A stretch of 64,000 nucleotides of DNA from Schlegelella_A sp036263655 (GTDB lineage: Bacteria; Pseudomonadota; Gammaproteobacteria; Burkholderiales; Burkholderiaceae_C), in assembly GCA_036263655.1 (NCBI GenBank), contig DATAGP010000062.1, positions 1-64,000 on the forward strand. The letters run 5' to 3'. Of this stretch, positions 44,527 to 53,281 are shown piece after piece. The position numbers were made by a program, and so were the translations under genes. The number at the start of each line of letters is the position of its first letter. Position 1 is the stretch's first letter. A model generated the notes under the pieces. That model was not told where the DNA came from. It did not search any database and saw only the letters and a program-made list of their open reading frames with translations.

Positions 44527-44924
44527 CATCCCAGCTCGTACCGATCTCGACTCCCGAGCAGGTCAACGCGGCGCGCAAGGTGGTCCAGGACCGCGCGGTG
44601 GCGCTCGGATTCGGCACGCTCGAGCGGACGAAGTTCGTGACGGCCGTGAGCGAGCTGGCGCGCAACACGCTGGTCCATGGCGGCGGCGGGACCATGACGC
44701 TCACCGAAGTCACGGCCAAGGGCCGGCTCGGCCTGCAGGTCGACTTCGAGGACCAGGGCCCCGGCATCGCCGATGTCTCCCTCGCCCTCCAGGACGGATT
44801 CACCACTGCCCGAAGCCTCGGCCTCGGGCTCGGCGGCGCGAGGCGCCTCGTCAGCGAGTTCGAGATCAGCTCGACGCCGGGGGCCGGAACCCACGTCCGG
44901 ATCGTCCAATGGAAACGACGATAG
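44523..44924 (+). CDS. rsbT: Stressosome kinase RsbT
   Basis: The 133-residue GHKL kinase has the N-box ELARNTLVHGG, the G1 box DQGPGI and GLGLGGARRL. RsbT phosphorylates RsbR and RsbS and, once released, activates a downstream partner. The start is unusual: the frame has no ATG, GTG or TTG before GTG 44580, which would cut off the first family strand (LVPISTPEQVNAARKVV). CTG 44523, overlapping the rsbS stop as CTGA, or ATC 44514 seven bases after GGGAG, are better candidates. The 3' end overlaps the next gene by 16 bp. Confidence 0.88.
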   Translation: MTSQLVPISTPEQVNAARKVVQDRAVALGFGTLERTKFVTAVSELARNTLVHGGGGTMTLTEVTAKGRLGLQVDFEDQGPGIADVSLALQDGFTTARSLGLGLGGARRLVSEFEISSTPGAGTHVRIVQWKRR

Positions 44925-45910
44925 AAGTGGGCGACCCCAGCCGGGTCGCCGAAGTGCGCCGGGCAGTGGCCGTGATCGGCCACTCGCACGGGTTGAGCGA
45001 GGACTTCGTCGGTCAGGCCTCGCTGGTCACGACCGAGCTGTGCACGAACATCCTCAAGTACGCCTCGCGGGGGACGATCACCCTCAGCACGCACGAGCCG
45101 GGCGGTGCCCCAAGCGGCCTCGACATCGTCGCGCTGGACAAGGGCCCGGGCATCGCCAACGTCGAGGCATCGTCCCGAGACGGCCACTCGACCGGCGGCA
45201 GCCTGGGCCTGGGCCTGGGCACCATCCGGCGAGCGGCCTCGCTCTTCGACACCTACAGCATGCCCGCCGTGGGCACCGGCGTCTTCGTGCGCCTCACCGA
45301 GAAGAAGGCGACGGCGCCCAGTGCCGCCTTCGACGTCGGCGCACGATTGGTTCCCATGCGCAACGAGCGGGTGTCGGGGGATGGGTGGGCGCAAGTGCCG
45401 GTCGGGCCGTCGCTGGCGATCTCCGTCGTCGATGGCCTCGGGCACGGGCCGAAGGCGGCCGCGGCCGCGCAAGCCGCCCTCGCCGCGTTCAAGGGCTGCA
45501 TCGCCAGCGTCGGCCCTTCGCAGGCGATCAGGCTGGCGCACCAGGCGCTGCTGTCGACGCGAGGGGCCGTCATGATCGCCATCGTCATCGATCCGAAGAC
45601 CGGGACCCTGCGCTTCTCCGGGATCGGCAACGTCGCCGCGGTGATTCACACCGGCGACGCCGTGGCCCGCCTGCCGTCGAGCGACGGCACGGTCGGCTAC
45701 GGCATGCGAACGCCGCGCGAATCGACCCACGCCTGGGAGAAGCGCTCGATCCTGATCATCAACAGCGATGGCCTCAGCTCCCGCTGGAACCTGTCGGGAC
45801 ACCCGGGACTGCTCAGCCGTCACCCGCTGCTGATCGCCTCGGTCCTGCACCGGGACTTCTCCCGCAACACCGACGACGCGACCGTCGTGGTCGTCAGGCA
45901 GGCCGCCTGA
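44909..45910 (+). CDS. GHKL ATPase-PP2C (SpoIIE/RsbX-like) fusion protein
   Basis: The 333-residue protein has an N-terminal RsbT/RsbW-like ATPase domain (residues 1-130: TTELCTNILKYASRG, DKGPGIANV, GLGLGTIRRA) and a C-terminal SpoIIE/RsbX-type phosphatase domain (VVDGLGHGPKAAAAAQ with the DGxGHG metal motif; NTDDATVVVV). It could therefore both bind a stressosome target and remove phosphates from RsbR and RsbS. It overlaps rsbT by 16 bp and the next gene by 1 bp (TGATG). Confidence 0.9.
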   Translation: METTIEVGDPSRVAEVRRAVAVIGHSHGLSEDFVGQASLVTTELCTNILKYASRGTITLSTHEPGGAPSGLDIVALDKGPGIANVEASSRDGHSTGGSLGLGLGTIRRAASLFDTYSMPAVGTGVFVRLTEKKATAPSAAFDVGARLVPMRNERVSGDGWAQVPVGPSLAISVVDGLGHGPKAAAAAQAALAAFKGCIASVGPSQAIRLAHQALLSTRGAVMIAIVIDPKTGTLRFSGIGNVAAVIHTGDAVARLPSSDGTVGYGMRTPRESTHAWEKRSILIINSDGLSSRWNLSGHPGLLSRHPLLIASVLHRDFSRNTDDATVVVVRQAA

Positions 45911-47583
45911 TGCTGGCCCCGGTCCTCACCGTCAGCCTGCAGAGCGACCACAGCCTGGTCATGCTGCGCGACCGCTGCCGGCAGGTCGGCGAGCTGTTCG
46001 GACTCGAGACCCTGCAGCGGACCCGACTGACGACCGCCGTCTCCGAGATCGGCCGCAACGCGCTGCAGCATGCCGGCGGCGCCGTGGTGCACTTCCTCGT
46101 CGGCGATGCGTCGCGGCCGGCGGTCCAGGCCGTCCTGGTCCGCGTCACCGACAAGGGCGCCGGCATCGCGACGTCCGTGTGGCGGGACGGCGCCCTGGTT
46201 CCTGGCCTGCAGACCCGCGGCCTGCACGGCAGCCAGCGGCTCGTCGACGGCTTCTGGATCGAGACGGCGGCGGGAAAGGGGACCAGCGTCTTCCTCGAGA
46301 TGCATCTGCGCCGCGAGGCGGCCTACATGAGCACCCAGTCGATCCAGGACCGGGTCGACGAGCTGATCCGCAGGAAGCCGCGGAGCCCGCGGGAGGAACT
46401 GGAGCACCAGAACCGCGAGATGCTGCACACGCTCGAGGAACTGCGGCAGCGCCAGGTCGAGCTCGAGCAGGCCGACACGCGCAAGAACGAGTTCGTCGCC
46501 ATGCTGGCGCACGAGCTGCGCAACCCGCTCGGGGCGATCACCATGACGCTGGCCGTGCTCCGGCTCAAGAAGGACGTGGGCCCGGAGGAGCTGCAGAAGT
46601 ACGGCAATGCGATCGGCCGCCAGGCGTCGCAGCTCACCAAGCTGGTCAACGACCTGATGGACGTCTCGCGCGTCTCGCGCGGCAAGGTCCAGCTGGAGCG
46701 GGAAGTCGTCGAGGTCGACGTGCTGGTCGCCCAGGCCATCGAGATGACACGCGCCTTTCTCGATGCCAAGAACCAGCGCCTGACGCTCTCGTCCACGCCC
46801 GGCAAGGTGCACGTCGACGTCGACGTGGTGCGGATGAAGCAGGTCCTCAGCAACCTGATCCACAACTCTGCCCGCTACTCGCCCGAGGGCGGGCTCGTCG
46901 AAGTCAACGTGACCTCGAGCGGGCCGGCCGTCTCGATCGCCGTCAAGGACTACGGCATCGGCATCGAGAGCGACATGCTGCCGCGCGTCTTCGATCTCTT
47001 CGCCCAGGGCGCGAACGGCCTGGCCCGGCAAGGCACCGGCCTCGGCATCGGCCTGACCATCGTGCAGCGCCTGGTCCTCGATCACGGCGGCACGGTGACG
47101 GCCAGCAGTGCAGGGCCGGCGCAGGGGAGCGAATTCGTCGTGACGCTCGCCACCGCGCCGGCGCCGGCACCTGTCGCCGAGCCGCAGGCGGCTGCCGCGC
47201 ACGCCGCTTCGTCGCTGCGGGTGCTCCTCGCCGACGACAACGAGGATGCGGCGGCGGCCGTGCGGGAGATGCTCGAGCTGAGCGGCTACGCCTGCGTCGT
47301 GGCGAGCGACGGCGTCGCGGCGGTGCAGGCGGCCACCATGCATCCGCCCGACATCGCCATCGTCGACATCGGCCTGCCGCTGCTCGACGGATTCGGCGTC
47401 GTCGAAGCGCTGCGCCGGCTGCGTGGCGAGGGCCTGCCGATCATCGCGATCAGCGGCTACTCCAGCCCGCAGATCAGGGCCCGCGCCGAGCGCGCCGGCT
47501 TCAGCGACTACTTCGTCAAGCCCATCGACCTGCCGCTCCTCCTCGAACGACTGCGCAGCGCGCAGGCAGGGCTCGGGGCCTGA
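45910..47583 (+). CDS. Hybrid histidine kinase with N-terminal RsbT-like ATPase domain
   Basis: The 557-residue protein has four parts: an RsbT-like GHKL domain (residues 1-130: SEIGRNALQHAGG, DKGAGIATS), a coiled coil (~145-190), HisKA with His201 in MLAHELRNPLG and HATPase_c (NLIHNSARYSPEGG, DYGIGIESD, GTGLGIGLTIV), and a receiver domain with Asp486 in VDIGLPLLDG. There are no membrane segments. It is the last gene of the stressosome operon and its probable output, since no sigma factor, RsbW or RsbV gene is present. The next regulator of the phosphorelay is not in the window. Confidence 0.92.
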   Translation: MLAPVLTVSLQSDHSLVMLRDRCRQVGELFGLETLQRTRLTTAVSEIGRNALQHAGGAVVHFLVGDASRPAVQAVLVRVTDKGAGIATSVWRDGALVPGLQTRGLHGSQRLVDGFWIETAAGKGTSVFLEMHLRREAAYMSTQSIQDRVDELIRRKPRSPREELEHQNREMLHTLEELRQRQVELEQADTRKNEFVAMLAHELRNPLGAITMTLAVLRLKKDVGPEELQKYGNAIGRQASQLTKLVNDLMDVSRVSRGKVQLEREVVEVDVLVAQAIEMTRAFLDAKNQRLTLSSTPGKVHVDVDVVRMKQVLSNLIHNSARYSPEGGLVEVNVTSSGPAVSIAVKDYGIGIESDMLPRVFDLFAQGANGLARQGTGLGIGLTIVQRLVLDHGGTVTASSAGPAQGSEFVVTLATAPAPAPVAEPQAAAAHAASSLRVLLADDNEDAAAAVREMLELSGYACVVASDGVAAVQAATMHPPDIAIVDIGLPLLDGFGVVEALRRLRGEGLPIIAISGYSSPQIRARAERAGFSDYFVKPIDLPLLLERLRSAQAGLGA

Positions 47584-47607
47584 GCCGGTGCCGGCCACGA
47601 GACCCGG

Positions 47608-48636
47608 TCAGATCCAGCGCGCGGACGACAGCTCGTCCTTCAGGTAGGCGTAGTAGATCGGCGCGGCGATCAGCCCGGCGATGCCGAACACCGCTTCCAT
47701 CAGCAGCATCGCCAGCAGCAGCTCCCACGCCTTCGCCCGAATCTGCGTGCCGACGATTCGCGCATTCAGGAAGTACTCGAGCTTGTGGATGGCCACGAGG
47801 TAGAGCAGCGAGCCGAGCGCGACGAACGGCGACACGCTGAGGCTGACGATCACGACGACGACGTTCGAGATCAGGTTGCCGAAGACCGGGATCAGCCCGG
47901 CGACGAAGGTGACGACGATCATCGTCTTCAGGAGCGGCAGCTGGATGCCCAGCAGCGGCAGCACGACGACGAGGTACAGCGCGGTCAGCGCGGCGTTGAG
48001 CGCGGCGATCCGCACCTGGGCGAAGACGACGCGGCGGAAAGCCTCGCCGAAGCGCGTGCCCCGGTCGGCGAGGGCCTGCGCGAGCGGCCGATAGTCCGGC
48101 CGCGCATCGGCCTGCCGCAGGGCGACCAGCGCACCGATGACCATGCCGATGACGATGCGGACGACGATCCGCGTGCCTTCCTGACCGAAGCTGCGGACCT
48201 CGGCCATGTGCATCTTCAGCCAGGCGAGGATGCTGCTCTCCAGCCCGTCGGCGTCGGTGGGCAGCGACTGCACGACCCAGGCGGGGAGCAGGGCGCGCCA
48301 GCTCTGGATCACTTCGGCCGACTTGTTCAGCAGCGACACGTAGCCGCCGGTCTCGCTGCGGAAGAACAGCACCGAGGCGAATGTGGCCAGGCTGAGCAAG
48401 GCCACCACGACCGTGGCGATGAACGCCACCGCGATGAGCCTCGCCCGCCGCTCGCGCACGAAGGTCATGCGCAAGGTCAGAACGTGCACCAGCTCGAAGA
48501 CCAGCATGCCCGCGAGCAGCGCCGCAAGCAGGTCGAAGCGCAGCACCAGCAGGAGGAGCGTCGCCGTGATCAGCCAGGCCCCGAACACGAACTTGCCCGT
48601 CGGCTGGCGGATCGCGAGAGGCACGGAGGGGCCCAC
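47608..48636 (-). CDS. AI-2E family (PerM-like) transporter
   Basis: The 342-residue inner-membrane protein has about eight membrane segments (for example LITATLLLLVLRFDLLAALLAGML, in part; IAVAFIATVVVALLSLATF) and the family block VAGLIPVFGNLISNVVVVIVSL with LEYFLNARIVGTQI. The family is linked to export of autoinducer-2 or to Na+/H+ exchange, and the substrate here is open. GTG 48636 gives a start just ahead of the first segment; no ATG is available. Confidence 0.88.
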   Translation of the reverse strand: MGPSVPLAIRQPTGKFVFGAWLITATLLLLVLRFDLLAALLAGMLVFELVHVLTLRMTFVRERRARLIAVAFIATVVVALLSLATFASVLFFRSETGGYVSLLNKSAEVIQSWRALLPAWVVQSLPTDADGLESSILAWLKMHMAEVRSFGQEGTRIVVRIVIGMVIGALVALRQADARPDYRPLAQALADRGTRFGEAFRRVVFAQVRIAALNAALTALYLVVVLPLLGIQLPLLKTMIVVTFVAGLIPVFGNLISNVVVVIVSLSVSPFVALGSLLYLVAIHKLEYFLNARIVGTQIRAKAWELLLAMLLMEAVFGIAGLIAAPIYYAYLKDELSSARWI

Positions 48637-48733
48637 GGCGGGTGCGAACGTCAGCGGCGGGGCAGCATGGCGCGCCGAGTGTAGCCAGCGACGACGCGCG
48701 GACGGCTGCCGCCTGGCGCAGTAACCTGCCGCG

Positions 48734-49954
48734 ATGGACTCCCTGATCGCGGCCGCCGCGCGCGCCCTCGCCGCCGGCGACGCGCTCGGCGCCCTCCAGC
48801 GCGTGAGCCTGCGCGACGACGCGCCGGCGCTCGCCTTGCGTGGCATCGCCATGGCGCAGCTCGGCGAGCATCCGCGCGCACGCGAGCTCATCCGGCGCGC
48901 CGCGCGCGCCTTCGGCACGCACGAGGAGCTGGCGCGCGCCCGCTGCATCGTCGCCGAAGCCGAGGTGGCGCTCGCCATGCGCGACCTCGGCGGCTCGCCG
49001 CGCACGCTGGCCGCCGCCTCGGCCACGCTCGAGGCGCGCGCCGACCGAAGCAACGCGATGCACGCGCGCCTCATCGCCGTGCGGCGACTGCTCCTGCTCG
49101 GTCGCGTCGGCGAGGCCGCGGCAGCGCTGGCCGAGCTCGACGCGCGCGGCCTGCCGCCCTCGCTGCGCGCCGTGGCCGAGCTGGCCGCGGCCGAGGTGGC
49201 TCTGCGCTCGCTCCGAACGACCGAGGCGGCGGCGGCGCTGCGGCGCGCCCACGCCGCCGCCGAGCTGACGCAGGTGCCGGCGCTGCTCGCCCAAGTGGCC
49301 GAAGCGCGCGCGGCGCTGGAGCGGCCGGCGGCAAGACGCATCCAGGCGGGCCTCGAGCAGCCGCTCCGCCTCCCCGAGGTCGAGGCCCTGCTCGCCTCGG
49401 GCGCGCTCGTGCTCGACGCCTGCCGTCGCGGCCTGCGCGCCGGCATCGCCTCGATTCCGCTGGCGCGCCGGCCGATCCTGTTCGCGCTGGCGCGCGCGCT
49501 TGCCGAGGCGTGGCCCGCCGGCGTCGACCGCGACACGCTCATCGAACGCGCCTTCCGCATGCGCGAGCCCGACGAGACGCATCGCGCCCGGCTGCGCGTC
49601 GAGATCGGCCGCCTGCGCAAGCTCGCCGCGCCGCTCGGGCGCATCGACGCCGACGCGCGTGGCTTCGCGCTGAAGCCGCACGATGAGCGCGAGGTGGTCG
49701 TGCTGGTGCCGCCGATTGACGGCGAGCAGGCCTCGCTGCTGGCGCTGCTCGCCGACGGCGTCGCCTGGTCCACGTCGGCGCTCGCGCTCGCCCTCGGCGA
49801 CAGCCAGCGCACGGTGCAGCGCGCGCTCGTCGAGCTCGAGGCCGCCGGCCGCGTGCGCTCGATCGGGCGGGCGCGGGCGCAGCGCTGGCTCGCACCGCCG
49901 CTCGCCCGATTCACGACGATCTTGTTACTCCCCGCGGCGCTGCCCGACGCGTAG
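48734..49954 (+). CDS. HTH-domain regulator with N-terminal helical-repeat region
   Basis: The 406-residue protein has an Ala/Leu/Arg-rich helical solenoid (residues 1-210), a central segment resembling the winged-helix of bacterial activator proteins (DETHRARLRVEIGRLRKLAAPLGRID, in part), and a C-terminal helix-turn-helix (STSALALALGDSQRTVQRAL and wing RVRSIGRARAQRWL). It lies 45 bp ahead of a propeller gene and a DUF899 gene on the same strand, which it may control. Confidence 0.75.
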   Translation: MDSLIAAAARALAAGDALGALQRVSLRDDAPALALRGIAMAQLGEHPRARELIRRAARAFGTHEELARARCIVAEAEVALAMRDLGGSPRTLAAASATLEARADRSNAMHARLIAVRRLLLLGRVGEAAAALAELDARGLPPSLRAVAELAAAEVALRSLRTTEAAAALRRAHAAAELTQVPALLAQVAEARAALERPAARRIQAGLEQPLRLPEVEALLASGALVLDACRRGLRAGIASIPLARRPILFALARALAEAWPAGVDRDTLIERAFRMREPDETHRARLRVEIGRLRKLAAPLGRIDADARGFALKPHDEREVVVLVPPIDGEQASLLALLADGVAWSTSALALALGDSQRTVQRALVELEAAGRVRSIGRARAQRWLAPPLARFTTILLLPAALPDA

Positions 49955-49999
49955 ATTTGCTCTGCCGGCACCGCAACGAGTGCCGAACGGAGCAGACGA

Positions 50000-50689
50000 A
50001 TGACGAGCACCACCGCCAGCAAGACCCGCAAGAACACGCCCGCCGCAGCGGCACGACCGGCCGAGATCGTGCGCGAGTACGGCCCCTTCCCCGGCGCCGA
50101 CAAGGTGAGCGGCGTGACCCACGACGGCAGCCACGTGTGGTTCGCCGCCGGCGCGCAGTTGATCGCCTTCGATCCGAAGAGCGGCGAGCTCGCGCGCACC
50201 CTGCCGCGCGCCGGCGACGCCGGCACCGCCTTCGACGGCACGCACCTGTGGCAGATCGTCGAGACGCGCATCGACAAGATCGATCCGGCCAGCGGCGAGG
50301 TCGTGGCGTCGATCCCGGCACCGGGCAGCGGCAGCGACTCGGGCCTGGCCTGGGCCGAAGGCAGCCTGTGGGTCGGCCAGTACCGCGACCGCAGGATCCA
50401 CCGCATCGACCCGGCGACCGGCGCGGTGCTGCGCAGCATCGAATCGAACGCCTTCGTGACCGGCGTGACGTGGGTCGACGGCGAGCTCTGGCACGGCACC
50501 TGGGAAGGCGACGACAGCGACATCCGCCGCATCGACCCGGCGAGCGGCGCCGTGCTCGAGCTGCTCGAGATGCCCGCAGGCACCGGCGTCAGCGGGCTCG
50601 AGTCCGACGGCGCCGACCTCTTCTATGCCGGCGGCGGCGGCAGCGGCACCGTCCGCGCCGTGCGTCGCCCGCGCGCCGCCCGCGCGTGA
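50000..50689 (+). CDS. Small beta-propeller protein (Vgb/glutamine-cyclotransferase-like)
   Basis: The 229-residue protein has five repeats ending in IDPASG-like turns (LIAFDPKSGELARTL, IDKIDPASGEVVASI, IHRIDPATGAVLRSI, IRRIDPASGAVLELL), each preceded by a xxHVWFA/LW segment. No signal peptide is present. The fold is close to virginiamycin-lyase-type propellers, but the catalytic His pattern cannot be confirmed. It lies between an HTH regulator and a DUF899 gene. Confidence 0.8.
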   Translation: MTSTTASKTRKNTPAAAARPAEIVREYGPFPGADKVSGVTHDGSHVWFAAGAQLIAFDPKSGELARTLPRAGDAGTAFDGTHLWQIVETRIDKIDPASGEVVASIPAPGSGSDSGLAWAEGSLWVGQYRDRRIHRIDPATGAVLRSIESNAFVTGVTWVDGELWHGTWEGDDSDIRRIDPASGAVLELLEMPAGTGVSGLESDGADLFYAGGGGSGTVRAVRRPRAARA

Positions 50690-50720
50690 CCGACCGACAG
50701 CACTTCAGGAGCCACTCACC

Positions 50721-51551
50721 ATGAACACCGCCACCACCGAAGCCCAGCGGACGTCCTCGTCCTCCAGTGCCACCGCCACCGCAACCGCCGCGGCCACCGA
50801 CCATCCGGTCGTTTCTGCCGACCGCTGGCTGGCCGAGCGCCAGGCCCTGCTGGCGCGCGAGAAGGAGCTCGTCCGCCTCGGCGACGAGATCGCCCGCGCC
50901 CGCCGCGCCCTGCCCTGGGAGCAGGTCGAGAAGGACTACGTCTTCGATGCGCCCGAGGGCCGGCGCTCGCTCGCCGACCTGTTCGACGGCCGCAGCCAGC
51001 TGATCGTGCAGCACTTCATGTTCGGCCCCGGCTGGCAGCAGGGCTGCCCGAGCTGCTCGTACATGGCCGACCACACCGACGGCATGACCGTCCACCTGAG
51101 GCAGCGCGACGTTTCCTTCGTCGCCGTCTCGCGCGCTTCGATCGCCGAGATCGAGCGCTTCCGGGCGCGCATGGGCTGGCAGTTCCGCTGGGTGTCGTCG
51201 GCGGCGAACGACTTCAACAAGGACTTCCACGTCAGCTTCGACCCGGAAGATCGCATCGAGGACGCCGTCTACTACAACTACCGGATGAACCCGTTCCCGA
51301 ACACGGAAGCGCCGGGCATCAGCGTCTTCCACCGCAACGATGCCGGCGAGATCTTCCACACGTACTCGACCTTCGAGCGCGGCGTCGAAGCGATGATGGG
51401 GACCTACCGCATGCTCGATCTCGTGCCCCGTGGCCGCGACGAGCACGACGGGTTCTACAAGATGGACTGGGTGCGCCACCACGACCGCTACGAGGCGCGG
51501 GCCGCGAAGCCGGCGCCGGTCGCGGGCGCGTGCTGTCACGGGCAGGCCTGA
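50721..51551 (+). CDS. DUF899 thioredoxin-like protein
   Basis: The 276-residue protein starts with a Thr/Ser/Ala-rich segment (~30 residues), then the DUF899 domain: RRALPWEQVEKDYVFD, QHFMFGPGWQQGCPSCSYMAD with a CPSC redox-type pair, and FNKDFHVSF...YYNYRMNPFP. DUF899 proteins have a thioredoxin fold and no agreed function. ATG 50721 is preceded by CAGGAG. It is 31 bp after the propeller gene. Confidence 0.9.
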   Translation: MNTATTEAQRTSSSSSATATATAAATDHPVVSADRWLAERQALLAREKELVRLGDEIARARRALPWEQVEKDYVFDAPEGRRSLADLFDGRSQLIVQHFMFGPGWQQGCPSCSYMADHTDGMTVHLRQRDVSFVAVSRASIAEIERFRARMGWQFRWVSSAANDFNKDFHVSFDPEDRIEDAVYYNYRMNPFPNTEAPGISVFHRNDAGEIFHTYSTFERGVEAMMGTYRMLDLVPRGRDEHDGFYKMDWVRHHDRYEARAAKPAPVAGACCHGQA

Positions 51552-51581
51552 GGCTCGCCGCCCCGGCAGACGGAGGGCGCG

Positions 51582-52203
51582 ATGGCCGATATGGGTCTGG
51601 CTGGCGATCGCCGGCCTCGGCGCCCTGCACGGGCTGAGCCCGGCGAACGGCTGGGTCTTCGCGGCGGCGTGCGGCGTGCACGCCCGCGACGCGGCGCAGG
51701 CACGTCGCGCGCTGTGGCCGATCGCGCTCGGCCAGCTCGCGTCCGTCGTGGTGCTGGCCGGCGCGTTGTCGCTGCGGCTGTCGCTGAACCGGGCGCTGAT
51801 GGGCGAGCTCGCCGTCGCGCTGCTCGCGGCCGCAGCGGCCGCAGCGGCGTGGCGCGCCCTGCGGCGCGGGAGCGCGCGGACGCGCCTCGGTGGCCGCATC
51901 GGCCATGCAGGCATCGCGCTGTGGTCGTTCCTGATCGCCTCGGCGCAGGGCGCCGGGCTGATGCTCGTCCCCGCTCTGGTGCCGCTGTGCGTGGCGGGCG
52001 CGGCGCCGGCGCCGGGCATCGAAGGCTGCGCCGCACTGGCCGCAGCCGGCGCGGCCGTGGCCGTTCACATTGCGGCGATGCTGCTGGTCACCGGCGTCCT
52101 CGCCAGCGGCTTCTGCCGCATCGCGGGCGCTCACCGGCGCCTGCGCCTTCCGCCAGGAAGTGCGACCGCCGCTGTAACCGATCGCGGCGCGCCTCCGAAC
52201 TAG
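51582..52203 (+). CDS. Multi-pass membrane protein, start interrupted by a probable +1 shift
   Basis: From about 51595 the frame ending at 52203 encodes a membrane protein of ~200 residues with at least five hydrophobic segments (VWLAIAGLGALHGLSPANGWVF, in part; ALWPIALGQLASVVVLAG; ALWSFLIASAQGAGLMLVPAL, in part). It contains no ATG, GTG or TTG near its beginning. A good ribosome-binding site (GGAGGG) and ATG 51582 lie just upstream but in another frame; removing one G in the run 51592-51594 would join them as MADMVWLAIAG. A missed homopolymer base or a real frameshift is likely. Family not named. Confidence 0.55.
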
Positions 52204-52312
52204 CGTGTGTGTCGCCTGCACGGGTGCGCCATCGGCCGCCATGCGCAGTACCGGCGGCCATGGTTCTCTCTTTCAGGTCCAATGACCCTGTCCAGCCACA
52301 GACTTCGAACCG

Positions 52313-53281
52313 ATGCACGCGACCCTTCCCCTCCTCGTCCGCACCGAGTTCCCGCCGCTGCGGCGCAGCGCGCTCGAGACGCTCCAGGTGAATCTCGGCT
52401 ACCGCTGCAACCAGAGCTGCGTGCACTGCCACGTGAACGCGGGCCCGAACCGGACGGAGGAGATGTCGCGCGAGACGGTCGACGACGTTCTCGCCTTCCT
52501 CCACGCCAACCCGGGCGTGCGGACGCTTGACCTGACCGGCGGCGCGCCCGAGCTCAACCCGCACTTCCGGTCGCTGGTGGCCGCCGCGCGCGGGCTCGGC
52601 GTGCGCGTCATCGATCGCTGCAACCTGACCATCCTCGAGGAGCCCGGCCAGGACGGCCTCGCCGAGTTCCTGGCCGGGCACGGCGTGGAAGTCGTCGCCT
52701 CGATGCCCTGCTACCTCGAGGACAACGTCGATCGACAGCGCGGCAAGGGCACCTTCGACGCGAGCATCCGCGGCCTGCAGACGCTGAACCGGCTGGGCTA
52801 CGCGAGGCCGGGATCGGGTCTCGTGCTGAACCTCGTCTACAACCCGCAGGGCCCGAGCCTCCCGCCCGGCCAGGAAGGGCTGGAGCGCGACTACAGGACG
52901 CACCTGGCCGAGCACTTCGGCGTCGTCTTCGACCGGCTGTTCACCCTGGCCAACATGCCGATCCAGCGCTTCGGCTCGATGCTCGTCTCCAAGGGGCAGT
53001 TCAACAGCTACATGGCGCTGCTGCGGACTGCGCACCGCGACAGCAACCTCGAGCACGTGATGTGCCGCAGCGTCGTCAGCGTCGACTGGCAGGGCTTCCT
53101 GTACGACTGCGACTTCAACCAGCAGCTCGGCCTGCCGCTCGCGGGTGCCGGCTCGTCGAAGGTCCACCTGAGCGAGGTGCGCGCGCAGCAGATCGAGCGC
53201 CGACCGATCCGCGTCGCCGACCACTGCTTCGGCTGCACGGCGGGCCAGGGATCGAGCTGCGGCGGGGCGCTCGAGCCGTGA
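52313..53281 (+). CDS. arsS: Arsenosugar-biosynthesis radical SAM protein ArsS
   Basis: The 322-residue protein has the radical SAM motif C32-x3-C36-x2-C39, TLDLTGGAPELNPHFR, and the C-terminal DUF3641 domain with CFGCTAGQGSSCGGAL. ArsS transfers an adenosyl group to dimethylarsenite to form dimethylarsinoyl-adenosine. The gene overlaps the next (phosphorylase) as GTGA, and two TIGR04282/TIGR04283-type glycosyltransferase genes follow, as in reported arsenosugar clusters. No arsM is seen in the window. Confidence 0.9.
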   Translation: MHATLPLLVRTEFPPLRRSALETLQVNLGYRCNQSCVHCHVNAGPNRTEEMSRETVDDVLAFLHANPGVRTLDLTGGAPELNPHFRSLVAAARGLGVRVIDRCNLTILEEPGQDGLAEFLAGHGVEVVASMPCYLEDNVDRQRGKGTFDASIRGLQTLNRLGYARPGSGLVLNLVYNPQGPSLPPGQEGLERDYRTHLAEHFGVVFDRLFTLANMPIQRFGSMLVSKGQFNSYMALLRTAHRDSNLEHVMCRSVVSVDWQGFLYDCDFNQQLGLPLAGAGSSKVHLSEVRAQQIERRPIRVADHCFGCTAGQGSSCGGALEP

